A DNA stretch of 64,000 nt from WSZJ01 sp964590435 (GTDB lineage Bacteria; Planctomycetota; MHYJ01; WSZJ01): positions 33,566 to 97,565 of the forward strand of contig CAZPWT010000031.1 in assembly GCA_964590435.1 (NCBI GenBank), given 5' to 3'. The notes under the pieces were generated by a model. The model did no database searches. It saw only the letters and a program-made list of their open reading frames with translations, and had not been told where the DNA came from. Below, one piece after another: positions 27,373-39,104 of the stretch (within the stretch, counting starts at the first letter, position 1; each line of letters begins with the position of its first letter). The position numbers and the translations under genes are program-made.

Positions 27373-29931
27373 TCAGGAGAGGGCGATGGTGCCGGAGTCG
27401 CCGTCGACTTCGAGGGGCTGGCCGTCCTTGATCAGGCCCAGGACGCCCGGGATGTTCACGACCGCGGGGAGGCCGTATTCGCGGGCCACGATCGCGCCGT
27501 GGGAGAGCATTCCGCCTGTCTCCATGACCACGGCGGAAGCGCGGAGGAAGAGCGGCGTCCAGCCGGGGTCGGTCGAGGGCGCTACGAGGACGTCCCCCTG
27601 CTTGAGGCGCGCGCCTTCGGCGGGGTGGCGAATTACGCAGGCCCGGCCTGACGCTCGGCCGGAGGAAACCGCGAGACCCTTGAGTTGGTTCCCGCTTCCG
27701 GTGAATTTCGCCGCCACCGGGCGCGGCACCGACCCGTCGCCGTGAATCACGTCCGGGGGAGGCTTTTTCTCCCAAGCCGCCATCTGTGCTTTGCGGTCCG
27801 CGACGAGCGCTCGCGCCCCACGGCCGTCCCATTCCCCGCGCAGCCAGGATTCGATCTCGGGCCACGCGAGGTGGAAGACGTCGGTCGCCGTATCGACGAG
27901 CTTCGCCGAGGCCAGCCGGCGGCCGACCTCCAGCAGCGCGTGCCGGAGGGGTTCGACCTGCGCCACGAGCGCCGACTTGGCCCGCTCGCGCATCGCCGCC
28001 GCAATTCGCGCCCGCTTCGCCAGCCAGCCGATCTGCGGCCGCCGCAGGAGCGTCAGCGACCGGACTTCGCGCTCCGCCGCGGCGCGCCGCTCGCGGGCCG
28101 CCTCGTCGGGGCGCTTCCCCTGCCCCGCCAGGATCGCGCGCACCTGCTCCAGGAGCCACGAGGGGTCCTCGTTCCAGCGCGGGGTGGCGACTTCGACTTC
28201 GTAGACGGCGCGGTGGCCGAAGTCGTCGAGGAAGCGGGCGAATTCCTGCCGGAACGGGGAGGCCTCGGGGAGGGATTTCCAGTCGGCCGAACCGGACTTC
28301 AGCCACTCGAGCGCGGCGGAATCGCGGCGGGCGGCGTCGGCGACGTCGAAGAGGCGGGTGCCCTGGTTGGCGGAGACGACGGCGCCGGAGCCGGCGGCGA
28401 GGGCGTTGGCGATGGCGATCCCGCGGCCTGGGGACAGTTTCAGGAGGAGCTTCTCGAGTTCGGACTGCCAGGCGAGGCCCGAGGCGGTGAGCATGAACGG
28501 CTCGCCGAACGCGACCTGCACGAGGGAGATGCGCTCGAGGAGATCGAGGAGGCCTGCGGGCGAGAGCGCCGCCGCGTCGACCGCGAGCAGTTCCTTGGAG
28601 ACGCGGAAGACCCGGTCGATTTCCGGGGGGACGGTGCGCGGCAACCGGAGAAGGACGCGCATCGCCCGGATCGTCCGCACGATCCGTCCCCAGCCTTTGC
28701 GGCCGCGGAACGGATTGCCCGCCGGGACCGGGATCATCTCCTGGTGGCCGCCCATCCCGCGGCTCGACTCCTCGGGCGCGACGCCGAAGCAGTCCCAGAA
28801 CGACCAGAGGAGCGACGTGACGTCGAAGTACCCGCGCCCGCCGAACCGCCGGACAACCTCCAGGCCGGGCGGAATCGGATAACCGACGATCGCAGGGAAG
28901 GTCCACATCATGAACCTCAGCGCGTTGAGGATACACGACCACGAAAGCGTGGTCAGCACCATCGGCACCGCGTCGCGGATGTTCGCGTTGGACCAGACGG
29001 TCGCCAGGTGCGCGGCTCCCGCGAACACCACCCGCGGCAGCCGCGTGACCGGCCGCGCCTGGAGGACGTGGAAGCGCTTCCCGTCGAAGACCCACTCGAC
29101 GTCCTGGGGATCCTGGCCGTCGCCGAGGGCCCAGGCGACGCACAGCGCGAGGCGCGCGAGAACGAGGGTCCGGGCATCGTCGAGGGTGGAGGGGCCCGAG
29201 CGCGACTCGACAGAAAGCCCGAGGTGGGTGAGCGCGACGGTGATCTCCTCCGGGTTGACCGCGCCGCTCACCACGGCCTCGCCGGCGCCGCGGGCGGCGC
29301 TGATCGTGATGGCGTCGCGGCGGCCGGTGCGGGGGTCGCACGTGAACGCCACGCCGGCCGACTGCGCGCCGACCATGCGGCACACAACCACGGCGCAGGC
29401 GACGTCGGCGTCGGGGACGAGGAAGCGCCGGCGGTACGCCAGGGCCTGCGGGGTCCAGAGGGAAGCCCAGACTTCGCGGACGGCGCGGGCGACGGCGTCA
29501 AGGCCGCGGATGTCGAGGATGCTGCGGTGGACGCCGGCGAAGGAGGTCGAGCCGCCGTCCTCGGCGGTGGCGCTGGAGCGGACGGCGACGGGGACCGCGT
29601 CCAGGCCGCAGCGGACCAGCGATTGACGCAGTGCGTCAACGACACCGGCGGGAAGCGGCGCGGCCTCGATTGAGGCGCGCAGCATCTGCAGCCCTGCCGC
29701 GGCCCGGGCGGACTGTGCCTCCGCCGCACCCGTGCCGGCGAACTCCCCGGACATCCTCTTCAGTGCCCCCGATCCCATGAACTCCCGGTAGGCGTCCGCC
29801 GGCAGCACAAAACCGTCGGGGACCGGGAACCCGTAGCGCGCAAGGCGCCCGAGGTTCCATCCCTTGCCCCCGGCATGGCGCGGGCCCGCCCGAAATGCCT
29901 CTTCCCAGGTCAGCGTTGACGTCGCGGACAT
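27373..29931 (-). CDS. PEP-synthase/rifampin-phosphotransferase-like phosphotransferase
   Basis: 852 residues. The N-terminal ATP-grasp part includes GGKGWNLGRLARYGFPVPDGFVLP and VAVRSSATAEDGGSTSFAG. A central region (LRFMMWTFPAIVGYPIPPG) resembles the substrate-binding part of rifampin phosphotransferases. The C-terminal swivelling domain has the phosphohistidine H811 in TGGMLSHGAIVAREYGLPAV. Enzymes of this group transfer the beta-phosphate of ATP through the histidine to pyruvate or to a rifamycin-like hydroxyl. The length and domain order fit the rifampin type, but without a PEP/pyruvate TIM barrel I cannot name the acceptor. It starts 62 bases from a divergent gene. Confidence 0.85.
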   Translation of the reverse strand: MSATSTLTWEEAFRAGPRHAGGKGWNLGRLARYGFPVPDGFVLPADAYREFMGSGALKRMSGEFAGTGAAEAQSARAAAGLQMLRASIEAAPLPAGVVDALRQSLVRCGLDAVPVAVRSSATAEDGGSTSFAGVHRSILDIRGLDAVARAVREVWASLWTPQALAYRRRFLVPDADVACAVVVCRMVGAQSAGVAFTCDPRTGRRDAITISAARGAGEAVVSGAVNPEEITVALTHLGLSVESRSGPSTLDDARTLVLARLALCVAWALGDGQDPQDVEWVFDGKRFHVLQARPVTRLPRVVFAGAAHLATVWSNANIRDAVPMVLTTLSWSCILNALRFMMWTFPAIVGYPIPPGLEVVRRFGGRGYFDVTSLLWSFWDCFGVAPEESSRGMGGHQEMIPVPAGNPFRGRKGWGRIVRTIRAMRVLLRLPRTVPPEIDRVFRVSKELLAVDAAALSPAGLLDLLERISLVQVAFGEPFMLTASGLAWQSELEKLLLKLSPGRGIAIANALAAGSGAVVSANQGTRLFDVADAARRDSAALEWLKSGSADWKSLPEASPFRQEFARFLDDFGHRAVYEVEVATPRWNEDPSWLLEQVRAILAGQGKRPDEAARERRAAAEREVRSLTLLRRPQIGWLAKRARIAAAMRERAKSALVAQVEPLRHALLEVGRRLASAKLVDTATDVFHLAWPEIESWLRGEWDGRGARALVADRKAQMAAWEKKPPPDVIHGDGSVPRPVAAKFTGSGNQLKGLAVSSGRASGRACVIRHPAEGARLKQGDVLVAPSTDPGWTPLFLRASAVVMETGGMLSHGAIVAREYGLPAVVNIPGVLGLIKDGQPLEVDGDSGTIALS
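29620..29639. repeat. Palindromic 20-mer, copy 1
   Basis: CGATTGACGCAGTGCGTCAA, inside the PEP-synthase-like gene, matches the copy at 54111-54130 at 19 of 20 bases. TTGACGC and GCGTCAA form the inverted arms around a 3-base centre. Confidence 0.4.
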
Positions 29932-29992
29932 CGCCGGATTGTAGCCGCGCTTCCTTCTTCCGCCCGCGCAGGCCCCCGGATACCTTCATCCC

Positions 29993-31879
29993 ATGAACCA
30001 CGCTTCCCGATGGAAACTGGCCGGCGTCGCGCTGGCCGGGCTGGCGATGGGCGCGTGCTCGTCGGAGCCGCGGACGGAGGAAGAGCGCGAACTGGAGATG
30101 CAGCACCTCGATCCCGGCGACGCGAAGGGGAACACGGTCCCGGTCCCCAAGGGGCTCCCGCCCGTGGTTGCCGCGCCCGGGGATGACTGGACGCAGTTCG
30201 GGCACGACGCGCTCCGGAGCTTCGTGACGAAGGAGAGCGTGGAGCTGCCCTTCACGGTGGCGTGGACGTGGCAGCCGGAAGCGCCGGCGAAGTCGGTGGC
30301 GAACGCGGTGGCGGCGGCGGGGTACGTGCACGTCCACTGCGTGGCGGAGGGGAACGGGCAGGGGATGCAGTCGGGGTTCCGGAACCCGTGGCTGGTGACG
30401 CTGGGGGCGATGACGGGGGAGTACCGCGGCGGGTTCACGCCGCAGAAGGACGTGACACAGGGGAACTGGCTCGCGGTGTTCGACGACTTCAACGTTATCT
30501 ACATCGACGACGCGCTGGGGGCGTACGACTGCCGGACGTTCTCGGACAAGCGCTGGAAGGCGCTGGACCGGTGGGGCCCGCTCGCGGTCGACCCGCAGCT
30601 CAAGATCGTGCTTCACGTGAACAACCTGATGGCGGACGCGGACTTCCCGCTCATCGAGGCGAGCAAGCTGACGGGTTCGAGCCTGTGGCAGGCGAACGTC
30701 TGGAAGATCAAGAAGGGCGAGGGGACGATCCCGGTGCACGAGGTGAACATCAACCAGGGTGTGTGCCTCTGCTGCGTGCGGTACCAGGGCGTGCCGGGGC
30801 CGAAGGACGGCCTGTACGCGTGGGAGTGGCAGAAGGGGACGCAGCTCTGGCTGGTCGAGGGGCAATTCCGGAGCCTGGTGAGCGGGGCGAAGCGGGTCTA
30901 CGCGGTCGAGGACAACGGGCAGGTGCGGGCGATCGATCTGCGGACGGGGAAGGAACTGTGGAAGGCGACGTTCGGGGGGCCGCTGGTGTCGTCGCCGGGG
31001 TTGTGGAAGGACCGGCTGGTGGGGTTGACGAAGCGGGGCGAGCTTGCGGCGATGGGGGCGGAGGAGAAGGACGACGGGAAGATCCTCTGGAGCGTCCCGG
31101 TCGAGGGGGCGTTCACGGCGGAGCCGATCGTCGGGGGCGTGGGCGGCGCGGCCGGGAACGACCGGACGTCGATGCTCCTCGCGGACGCCGGGCGCGCGCT
31201 GGTCTGCGTCAAGGGCGGCCTCGCCGTGCGCGACCTCGCCGACGGGAAGGAAATCGGCCGCTGGCAGGCCGAGGGCGCCGTCGCGGACCTCCTGAAGGAC
31301 GGCCCGGTCTGTCCCGTGATCGCCCGCGGGACCATCGTGCTCTGCGGCAAGGCCGCCGTCGTCGCGCTCTGGACCGCTTCCTTCCTCAAGGACAACGCCG
31401 CCGCCGTCCTCAAGCAGGCCGAGGCGCTTGGCAAGTCCGGAAAGACCGCCGAGGCGATCCGCATCGCGAAGGCCGTCGGCAGCGTCGAGGGGCTCAAGGA
31501 CGATTCGAAGAAGAAAGCCGAGGCTGCCGTCACCGCCGTGAACAAACTCGGCGAGAAGGACTACGCCGAGGTCCCCAAGCTCGAGGAAAAGGGCCACCTC
31601 TTCAAGGCGAAGTCCCTCTGCGACGACATCGCCACGCGCTTCGCCGGCTCCGACATCGGCCAGAAAGCCGCGGACGAGAGCGCTTCCCTCGCGAAGAAAC
31701 TCGCCGATCCGGCGGCCGCCGCCGAGGCCGGCTTCAAGGAGGCGCAGGCGCTCGAAAGCGCCGGCAAGCGCAAGGAGGCCGCGCAGGGATACAAGGCGGT
31801 CTCGGAGAAATACGGCGACACCGAGTTCGGGAAGAAAGCCGCGGACGCGTACCAGAAGGTGAAGAGTTACGACAAGTAG
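29993..31879 (+). CDS. Predicted PQQ-like beta-propeller lipoprotein with helical C-terminus
   Basis: 628 residues. The signal ends in a lipobox (LAMGACSS). Residues of about 60-440 contain repeated blades of the PQQ/YfgL type, such as KRVYAVEDNGQVRAIDLRTGKELWKATFGGPLVSSP and GRALVCVKGGLAVRDLADGKE. Residues from about 460 are helical and charged (LKQAEALGKSGKTAEAIRIA, FKEAQALESAGKRKEAAQGY), like TPR repeats. It should sit in the envelope as a scaffold or quinoprotein-like sensor. Residues for actual PQQ binding were not identified. Confidence 0.8.
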   Translation: MNHASRWKLAGVALAGLAMGACSSEPRTEEERELEMQHLDPGDAKGNTVPVPKGLPPVVAAPGDDWTQFGHDALRSFVTKESVELPFTVAWTWQPEAPAKSVANAVAAAGYVHVHCVAEGNGQGMQSGFRNPWLVTLGAMTGEYRGGFTPQKDVTQGNWLAVFDDFNVIYIDDALGAYDCRTFSDKRWKALDRWGPLAVDPQLKIVLHVNNLMADADFPLIEASKLTGSSLWQANVWKIKKGEGTIPVHEVNINQGVCLCCVRYQGVPGPKDGLYAWEWQKGTQLWLVEGQFRSLVSGAKRVYAVEDNGQVRAIDLRTGKELWKATFGGPLVSSPGLWKDRLVGLTKRGELAAMGAEEKDDGKILWSVPVEGAFTAEPIVGGVGGAAGNDRTSMLLADAGRALVCVKGGLAVRDLADGKEIGRWQAEGAVADLLKDGPVCPVIARGTIVLCGKAAVVALWTASFLKDNAAAVLKQAEALGKSGKTAEAIRIAKAVGSVEGLKDDSKKKAEAAVTAVNKLGEKDYAEVPKLEEKGHLFKAKSLCDDIATRFAGSDIGQKAADESASLAKKLADPAAAAEAGFKEAQALESAGKRKEAAQGYKAVSEKYGDTEFGKKAADAYQKVKSYDK

Positions 31880-31924
31880 CCCGCCTGCTAAAATCCGCCC
31901 CTTCCCACCGGAGCCCCTTCGCCC

Positions 31925-32923
31925 ATGACCGCCCTGGCCGACGACAAGTTCACCAAGCTCGCCTGCAAGATGCTCTTCCTGACCCCCGAGCAGGTGGAAA
32001 CCCTGCGCGGGCGGCAGAAGGAAGTCAGCCGCGCGGGGGCGAAGCTGTCGCTGTTCGAGATCGCGCACAGCGACGCGGTGCTGACGCAGGAGCAGCTGGA
32101 CAAGGTGCAGCTCGCGGGCGAATACACCGAGATGCTCGACGAGGAACGGCGGATCGGCGCGCTGGCCATCGAGAAAGGGCTCGCGAGCGACGAAGAGATC
32201 GCCATCTGCATCGACACGCAGAAATACGAGTTCGCTTCACAGCGAGCGATCCCGCGCCGACTGACGGAGATCATGGTGGAAGCGGAGATCCTGACGGCGG
32301 AGACGGCGGCGGAGCTGACGAAGGCCTACGAAGCGGGGAAGGGGCCGAAGCCGGCGCCAGGCGGGGACGTGAAAGTCGCGGGTGGGACGGCAAAGCGAGC
32401 TGCGGAGCCGACGATCCCGTACGACACGAAGCGGCTGGAAGAAGTGGAGGCGATGGCGGAGCAGCTGGACGTGCCGCCGGACCTTTCTCCGGACGAGGAC
32501 ACGCGGCACGAAGGGCCGCCGGACGCGCACGGCCCGACGGACACGCCGGTGGAGGGATCGGATCCCGGGATCCTGCCGGGGAAGGCGGTTCCCGGGCGGC
32601 CGGAGGGGGGCGCCGGGGACACGCGGCGCATGACGGCGCGGCTGGTGCTCGAGACGGGGGAGATGAAGGGGCGCGCGGTCGCGATCACCGGCAAGGGGCG
32701 GATCGGCCGCCAGATGGGGTGCATGATCCGGATCGACGACAACCGGGCGAGCCGGGAGCATGCGCAGATCGACTACGACGCGCAGCTCCGGTTGCACGTC
32801 GTGTCGGATCTGCAGAGCCGGAACGGGACATTCGTGAACGACACGAAGATCGTGGAGCCGACCGTCCTGAACCCGGGCGACCTGATCCGGATCGGCGACA
32901 CGATCCTGAGGTATGAGGCCTGA
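31925..32923 (+). CDS. FHA-domain protein
   Basis: 332 residues. The C-terminal 97 residues form a forkhead-associated domain: GRIGRQMGCMIRIDDNRASREHAQI, then SDLQSRNGTFVNDTKI and LNPGDLIRIGDTILRY, with the phosphothreonine-contacting R, S and N residues intact. The N-terminal 140 residues contain two helical EQL-type repeats (LTPEQVETLRGRQKEVS, LTQEQLDKVQLAGEY), which often precede kinases in planctomycete-like proteomes. A Pro/Glu linker joins them. It probably binds phosphothreonine partners, possibly substrates of a Hanks kinase such as that at 19295-22195. Confidence 0.88.
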   Translation: MTALADDKFTKLACKMLFLTPEQVETLRGRQKEVSRAGAKLSLFEIAHSDAVLTQEQLDKVQLAGEYTEMLDEERRIGALAIEKGLASDEEIAICIDTQKYEFASQRAIPRRLTEIMVEAEILTAETAAELTKAYEAGKGPKPAPGGDVKVAGGTAKRAAEPTIPYDTKRLEEVEAMAEQLDVPPDLSPDEDTRHEGPPDAHGPTDTPVEGSDPGILPGKAVPGRPEGGAGDTRRMTARLVLETGEMKGRAVAITGKGRIGRQMGCMIRIDDNRASREHAQIDYDAQLRLHVVSDLQSRNGTFVNDTKIVEPTVLNPGDLIRIGDTILRYEA

Positions 32924-32967
32924 GAACGGGGTGGACGTTCGCCCTGCGGCGAGTGGCACGGCGCTGC

Positions 32968-33630
32968 CTACGCGGGCTCTCCGGGACAGGCGCCGCAACT
33001 CAGATCGTCTTCCTCCTCGATTCCGTCGAGTTCCGCCTCCGTGAGAGGGGCGGCCCCGACGCGCGCGACGAGGGCGCTTGCGAGCCCCGGGAGCTCCGGT
33101 GCCGGCGCTCCTTCGGCGCGCTTCGCCAGGCCGTTCGCCAGCACCGAGAGGTGTTCCTCAATGAACGTCTTCCGCGCGGCCGCCGTCACCTCGGCCGCCT
33201 CATGGTTTCCCTGCGCCACCGCGTACGCTTCCTTCATCCAGAGCCACGACAGGAACCCCGTCTCGACCGCCACGTGGTCCACGGGCTCGCCGGCCAGCGG
33301 CTTGTAGCCGAACGCCGCGTAGAGCTCCGACACCTCCGACATCGCCCGGCCCGGGTCCCGCCGGCCCAGGTACGCCGCTTCACGCGGCGAAATCGGCCCG
33401 CCGGGCGCGAACACGGAGTGATAGGAAGGGTCGTCCACGTCGGTCAGGACCTTCGCGATCGCGCGAAGGGCTTCATCGCCGCATTCCGAGGCGAGCGCGG
33501 TCACGTGGCGCTGCCGGGCGGGCGAAGGGCGCTCGAGCAGCAGCCCGATGAGCCGGAGGTCGGCCGATTTCACGAGTGCGTCCCGGACCGCGGGGGCGCA
33601 GCTCTCCGTTTCGACAGGGATCGTGCTCAT
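32968..33630 (-). CDS. TorD/DmsD-like molybdoenzyme maturation chaperone
   Basis: 220 residues from the ATG at 33630, overlapping the stop of the upstream gene. It is mostly helical, with DHVAVETGFLSWLWMKEAYAVAQG and FIEEHLSVLANGLAKR, the recognisable signature of TorD-family (nitrate reductase delta-like) chaperones, which hold the catalytic subunit until the cofactor is inserted and the twin-arginine signal is released for export. It ends with DLSCGACPGEPA. It is the last gene of the respiratory operon, where the NxrA-type subunit with its twin-arginine signal is the obvious client. Confidence 0.85.
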   Translation of the reverse strand: MSTIPVETESCAPAVRDALVKSADLRLIGLLLERPSPARQRHVTALASECGDEALRAIAKVLTDVDDPSYHSVFAPGGPISPREAAYLGRRDPGRAMSEVSELYAAFGYKPLAGEPVDHVAVETGFLSWLWMKEAYAVAQGNHEAAEVTAAARKTFIEEHLSVLANGLAKRAEGAPAPELPGLASALVARVGAAPLTEAELDGIEEEDDLSCGACPGEPA

Positions 33631-34499
33631 TTGCTTGCTCCTCCAGGCATCGCCACCGGGATCCAGACCGTGCGCATCTTGCGGGCGCCGACGTCGCGCG
33701 AAGAGCCGTTCCAGACGGCGAAGGCGACGAGCGATTTCGCGCCCGGCGCCAGCCCCGCCGGCAGCGGGCGGACGATCACGACGGCCCAGCCGTTGCCGCT
33801 CCGGCCGCCTTTCCCGTTCGATTCCGTCGCCGGCGCCGGCTTCAGCGTCCCCGGTCCTTCCGCGACGAGGTCCTGTACGGCCTTCCTGGGCACCCCGGCC
33901 ACGACGTTTCCCAGCGAATTCGCGGGAGCGTAGTACTTCTCCATCTGCGCCTTCGCCGCGGGATCCTTGTCGAGCACCGGCGATTCGAACGGGTAGTGGT
34001 CGATCTGGGCGTTGGGGTGAAGGGTCTTGAGGTCGAGCGGCCTGCCGTCGACCATCGCCTGGGCATTGGCGGTCCAGAACGTGATGGAGACGGGCCGTCC
34101 CGGCTCGCCCATCTGCGGCGCCGGCGAATCGGTCGAGGCCGTCGCGGGCATCTGCACGCCGCAGGCGTCGGTGAACTCCGCCGGGGCGCGCTTGTCGTCG
34201 ACGGTCGGGTCGTCCCACTCCATCCGGTACGCGATCATCTTGCCGTCCGTGATCGCCTTCACCCGGACCTCCCCGATCCCCGCTTCCATCTTGCGCGGGT
34301 CCACCATGTCCTGCAGCACCAGCGGCGCCTTGAACTCGGCCACCGGGCCCCACGCGGCGTCCTCCGCCGTGGCCGGCAGCACGGCTGCCTGCACCGGGCG
34401 GATGTCCGTCGCCGGCGGCGGCGGCGCCGGCGGTTTCCCGCAGCCCGAAGCGAGGACCACCACGAGTACCGCAAGGCCGAGCGTGTGTTGACGGGTCAT
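33627..34499 (-). CDS. Heme-binding gamma-subunit-like lipoprotein (ethylbenzene dehydrogenase/chlorate reductase type)
   Basis: 290 residues. A lipoprotein signal ends in LASGCGK with a Pro-rich linker after it. The body (AAWGPVAEFKAPLVLQDM, VRVKAITDGKMIAYRMEWDDPTVDD, FTDACGVQMPA, WAVVIVRPLP) matches the b-heme-binding gamma subunit of type II DMSO-reductase-family complexes (EbdC/ClrC/SerC/DdhC). There an axial Met and Lys bind heme and pass electrons to or from the beta subunit. Here it is lipid-anchored, so it could tether the complex to the membrane. It overlaps the next gene by four bases. Confidence 0.82.
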   Translation of the reverse strand: MTRQHTLGLAVLVVVLASGCGKPPAPPPPATDIRPVQAAVLPATAEDAAWGPVAEFKAPLVLQDMVDPRKMEAGIGEVRVKAITDGKMIAYRMEWDDPTVDDKRAPAEFTDACGVQMPATASTDSPAPQMGEPGRPVSITFWTANAQAMVDGRPLDLKTLHPNAQIDHYPFESPVLDKDPAAKAQMEKYYAPANSLGNVVAGVPRKAVQDLVAEGPGTLKPAPATESNGKGGRSGNGWAVVIVRPLPAGLAPGAKSLVAFAVWNGSSRDVGARKMRTVWIPVAMPGGASK

Positions 34500-34521
34500 G
34501 TCACTTCCTCCGATCCGTTGC

Positions 34522-35648
<1,127 letters not shown>

Positions 35649-35649
<1 letters not shown>

Positions 35650-38600
35650 TAGTGTTTCTCCTTACCGGTCGTGCTGATGAATCCGCCTGCAAGGTAGTTC
35701 TTGAGCGCGGCGTTTTCGTAACGGGGCCTGAAGCCGAGGGCGGCGGGGCGCCAGAGTCCCTGGGCGTCCATGCCGCCGGGTTCGGCCTTGGTGATCTTGA
35801 CGATGGATTCGCGCGGCGCGCCGACCGGGCAGTGGACGTCGGGCATGAAGCCCTTGCCGATCGTCTGGCCGAAGATGTCCTTGCGGACGAGCGAGTCGGT
35901 CATGAGCGTCGGCTTGAGCCAGCCGCGCGTGGCGGACTGGTGCGAGCCGGAACGGAACATCGCCTGGTAGTTCGTGCGGGGGTTGCGGGCCAGCCCGTCG
36001 GCGCGCGTCGTGGCGCCCTCGACGGAACCCGGCGTCGCCGCGTACATGTTGAACCACATCCGCGTGACCCCCTTCGGCGTCCCCGGGTAGTACCGCGCCC
36101 GGCACATCAGCCGCGCCACCTTGTAGTTCTCCGGGTCCTTCTGCCAGCCCCGGAACGGCCGGTCCTCCGGGTCCGCATCGATCCAGACGTAGTCGCCGTC
36201 CTCCACCCCCAGCGACTTCGCGTCGTCGGGGTGGATGTCCACGTATCCCTCCGTCGTCCACGGCATCCGCTTGTCCGCCCGGTAAATGTCCCCGAACGGC
36301 CCGAACAGCATCGCGTTGATGTCCGTGTCGATCGGCATCGTGTGCGAACCGTGCCGGTACTTCGGCGTGTGGAAGATGAACTTGTAGCCGTCCTTCGCGA
36401 GCGGGTGCGCCGTCTCCTTCGTCTCCGCCCACGTCTTCACCACGTTGCGCCCCTGCCTCACTTCGCACGACTGGTCCTTCGGGTCCAGCCCGTACGCCTC
36501 AGGCCCCTTCGCGCGGATCGCCTCGTGCTTCGGCGCCACGATCACGTTCGGCTCGTAGAACGTCGAGTCGATCGGCTCGCGGTGCACCGCCAGGTTCTCC
36601 CCCGCGTTGATGAACTCGTCCTCCTCCCGGTAGAACTCCAGCCGCCCCGTCTTCGTGTACCACGGCTTCGAGTCGTACACCTGCTCGTACCCCACCGCCT
36701 TCGGGTACGTCCGCGTCATCATCAGCGCCGGGATCCCCTTCTTCGCCTTCTCCTCCAGGTCCTCGCTCTTGTAGCCCTTGCCGCACGTCGAAGCGTTCAG
36801 CACGCGCTGCAGGTACGGATGCACGTTCCCTTCCTCGATGAACTTCCACATCTGCGCGAACCGCTCGTCCCCCGTCTGCTTCGCCATCGCCTTCCCCATC
36901 AGCATCAGCACCTCGTGGTCGCCGCGCGTCTCGAAGGACCGCGGAAGCGGCGTCCTCGGGAACATGCAGAGGAACGGGTTCGTCACCGACGCAGTCATGT
37001 CGGGGAGCTTCATCTCGACCCACGAGTCGACGGCCCAGACGATGTCCGCCCACTCGCACGATGCCGTCCACCACCATTCGCTGACCGAGATCAGCTCCAT
37101 CCGCGGCAGGACGTTGTTCACCAGGTTGTAGTGCCACTTCACGTTCCCCAGGATCGAGTTCGCGTTCGCGAACATGAGCGCCTTGGTCGGGGTGGGCATG
37201 TGCGTCTTGCCCGTGATCATTTCCTTCCCCATCTTGAGCGGGTGGTCCTCGTGGTTCCAGTAGTGCGCCGACTCCGCCCTCCAGTACTGCTTCGGCCGCG
37301 CGGGCTTGGCGGGGTCGAGTTCGAGGTCGAACGGGTTCTCGTTGATGTACTGGGGTGCGCCGTTGAACATCGCGACGCGGTAGTTGCCGGCGTAGGAGCC
37401 GACGTTCCCGGAGATCTTGCCGATGTTCCCGGTGAGGGCGGCGAGGAGGAAGAGCGACCGGTCCTTGTTGTCCGAGTTGAAGAACTGGTTGGGGCCCATG
37501 CCGATCGCGTAGAGCGTCTGGCCGGGCTGGGCGGCCATGTGCTTCGCGAGGCTTTCCACGGCCGCCGCCGGGGCCCAGGTGATTTCCTCGGTGGTCTTCG
37601 GGTCGAAGTGTGCGACGTATTCCCACGTCACGTCATAGCAGGTGCGGCAGCGGACCTTGGTGCCGTCCTTGAGCGTGACCTCGACGTTGCCGGAGAGCTG
37701 CGGGTCGCCGATCGGGGAATTCGCGCCGACCTGGTCGCGGCTGATCGCCTGCGGCGTGTTCGTCTTCGCGTCCCACCAGACGTAGTCGCCCCATTCCTTG
37801 CGGAGTTCCTCCGTGATGAAGGCGTTCTTCTGGCCGCCCGGGGGCGGGGCCTTCTCGCCCGCCTTGAGCACCGTGATGTAGTTGGACAGCGTCGCCTGGT
37901 CGCCGCCGAACACGTCCGCGGCGCGCAGCATCTTGAGCGTGTCCATCCGGACGAGAAGCGGCAGGTCCGTGAATTTCTTCACGTAGTCCGCGTCGTACAG
38001 CTTGTCCCGCATGATGACGTGCGCAAATCCCGTCGCGAGCGCCCCGGTCATCCCGGGCCGCACAACCAGCAGCTCGTCGGCCTTGCTCGACGTCGCCGAG
38101 TATTCGCACGCGATCACCACGACTTTCGTCCCCTTGGCCCGCGCTTCCGTCAGCCAGTGCGCGTCCGGCATCTTCGTCGTGATCCAGTTCATGCCCCAGA
38201 TCACCACCGTCTTGCAGTGCTCGACGCCGCTCAGGTCCCACTCCACCGTCTGCTGCCCCGTCACCATCGGGTGCCCCGGCGGCAGGTCCGTGTGCCACGA
38301 GTAGTTGTCGAACCCGCGCGCGCCCAGCGCCTGTTCCGGGTCCACCCCGCGGATCTTGTGGTCGAGAAGCGCCATACTGTTGGCGAGGCGGTACATCCCG
38401 AACACGCGCGTCACGCCGAGGAGCGGCATGCCGCCGCGGAACTTGAGGCACTGCGTCCCCGCTCCCTTCATCGCCGCGATCGTCTCGGGGTAGTAGTGCT
38501 GCTTCTCCAGCAGCGCCGCGCCTTTCTCGCCGCTGTAGGTCGTCGCGATGTTCACGAGCACCTTCGAGACGATCTCGGCCGCCTCCTCGTGCGTCACCCG

Positions 38601-39104
38601 CGTCCACTTGTCCCGCGCCCGGTTGAAGTACTCGCGGGGCGGAAGGCCGTCCTCGCCGCGCGGGAATCCCGAGTCGACCCACTTCTTGTACCCCTCGCGC
38701 ACCATGCAGTGCCGCACGCGGCGGTCGCCGTAGAAGCGCCGCGTCAGCGCGAGCCCCTTCTGGCAGATGCGCGGGTCCCAGCGGTGCGACGAAACTCGCT
38801 TCCCGTCCGCGTCCTGGGCCTCGCCGTACTTCATGCTGGGCCCGATGCGGGTGACGACGCCGTTCTTCACGTAGGCGTTGAGGATGCAGTTGTGCGTGTC
38901 GTTGGGCGCGCAGGTGAACGTGAACTGGGAATCCGCGCGGAAGAGGTCGCGGTAGGTTTTTTCCCAGTCGCGGTCCGGGTATTTCTCCAGGGGGTTGGAG
39001 ATCGGCTCGTCCGCTCCCCATCCGTCGAGGGCGGAGAGGGCGAGGGCGCCGAAGCCGGCGGAGGCGACGTCGGTGAGGAACTTCCTGCGGGTGATCTGGC
39101 TCAT
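35649..39104 (-). CDS. NxrA-type molybdopterin catalytic subunit (nitrite oxidoreductase/periplasmic nitrate reductase family)
   Basis: 1151 residues from the ATG at 39104, giving a twin-arginine signal (TRRKFLTDVASAGFGALALSA) and so export to the periplasmic side. The first cluster region is CAPNDTHNC with a later cysteine in RICQKG. The molybdenum-ligand aspartate lies in SWHTDLPPGHPMV. GKTHMPTPTKALM, DADYVKKFTDLPLLVR, KRMPW.TEGYVDIHPDDA and ESIVKITKAEPGGM closely recall Nitrospira/anammox NxrA. The whole type II DMSO-reductase group also includes chlorate, selenate and ethylbenzene enzymes, so substrate and direction (nitrite oxidation or nitrate reduction) are not settled by sequence. It overlaps neighbours on both sides. 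Confidence 0.87.

Noticed and set aside
26876..29383. An 835-residue minus-strand frame overlapping the PEP-synthase-like gene
   Set aside because: Arginine/proline-rich shadow frame; the frame at 27373-29931 carries all the conserved motifs.
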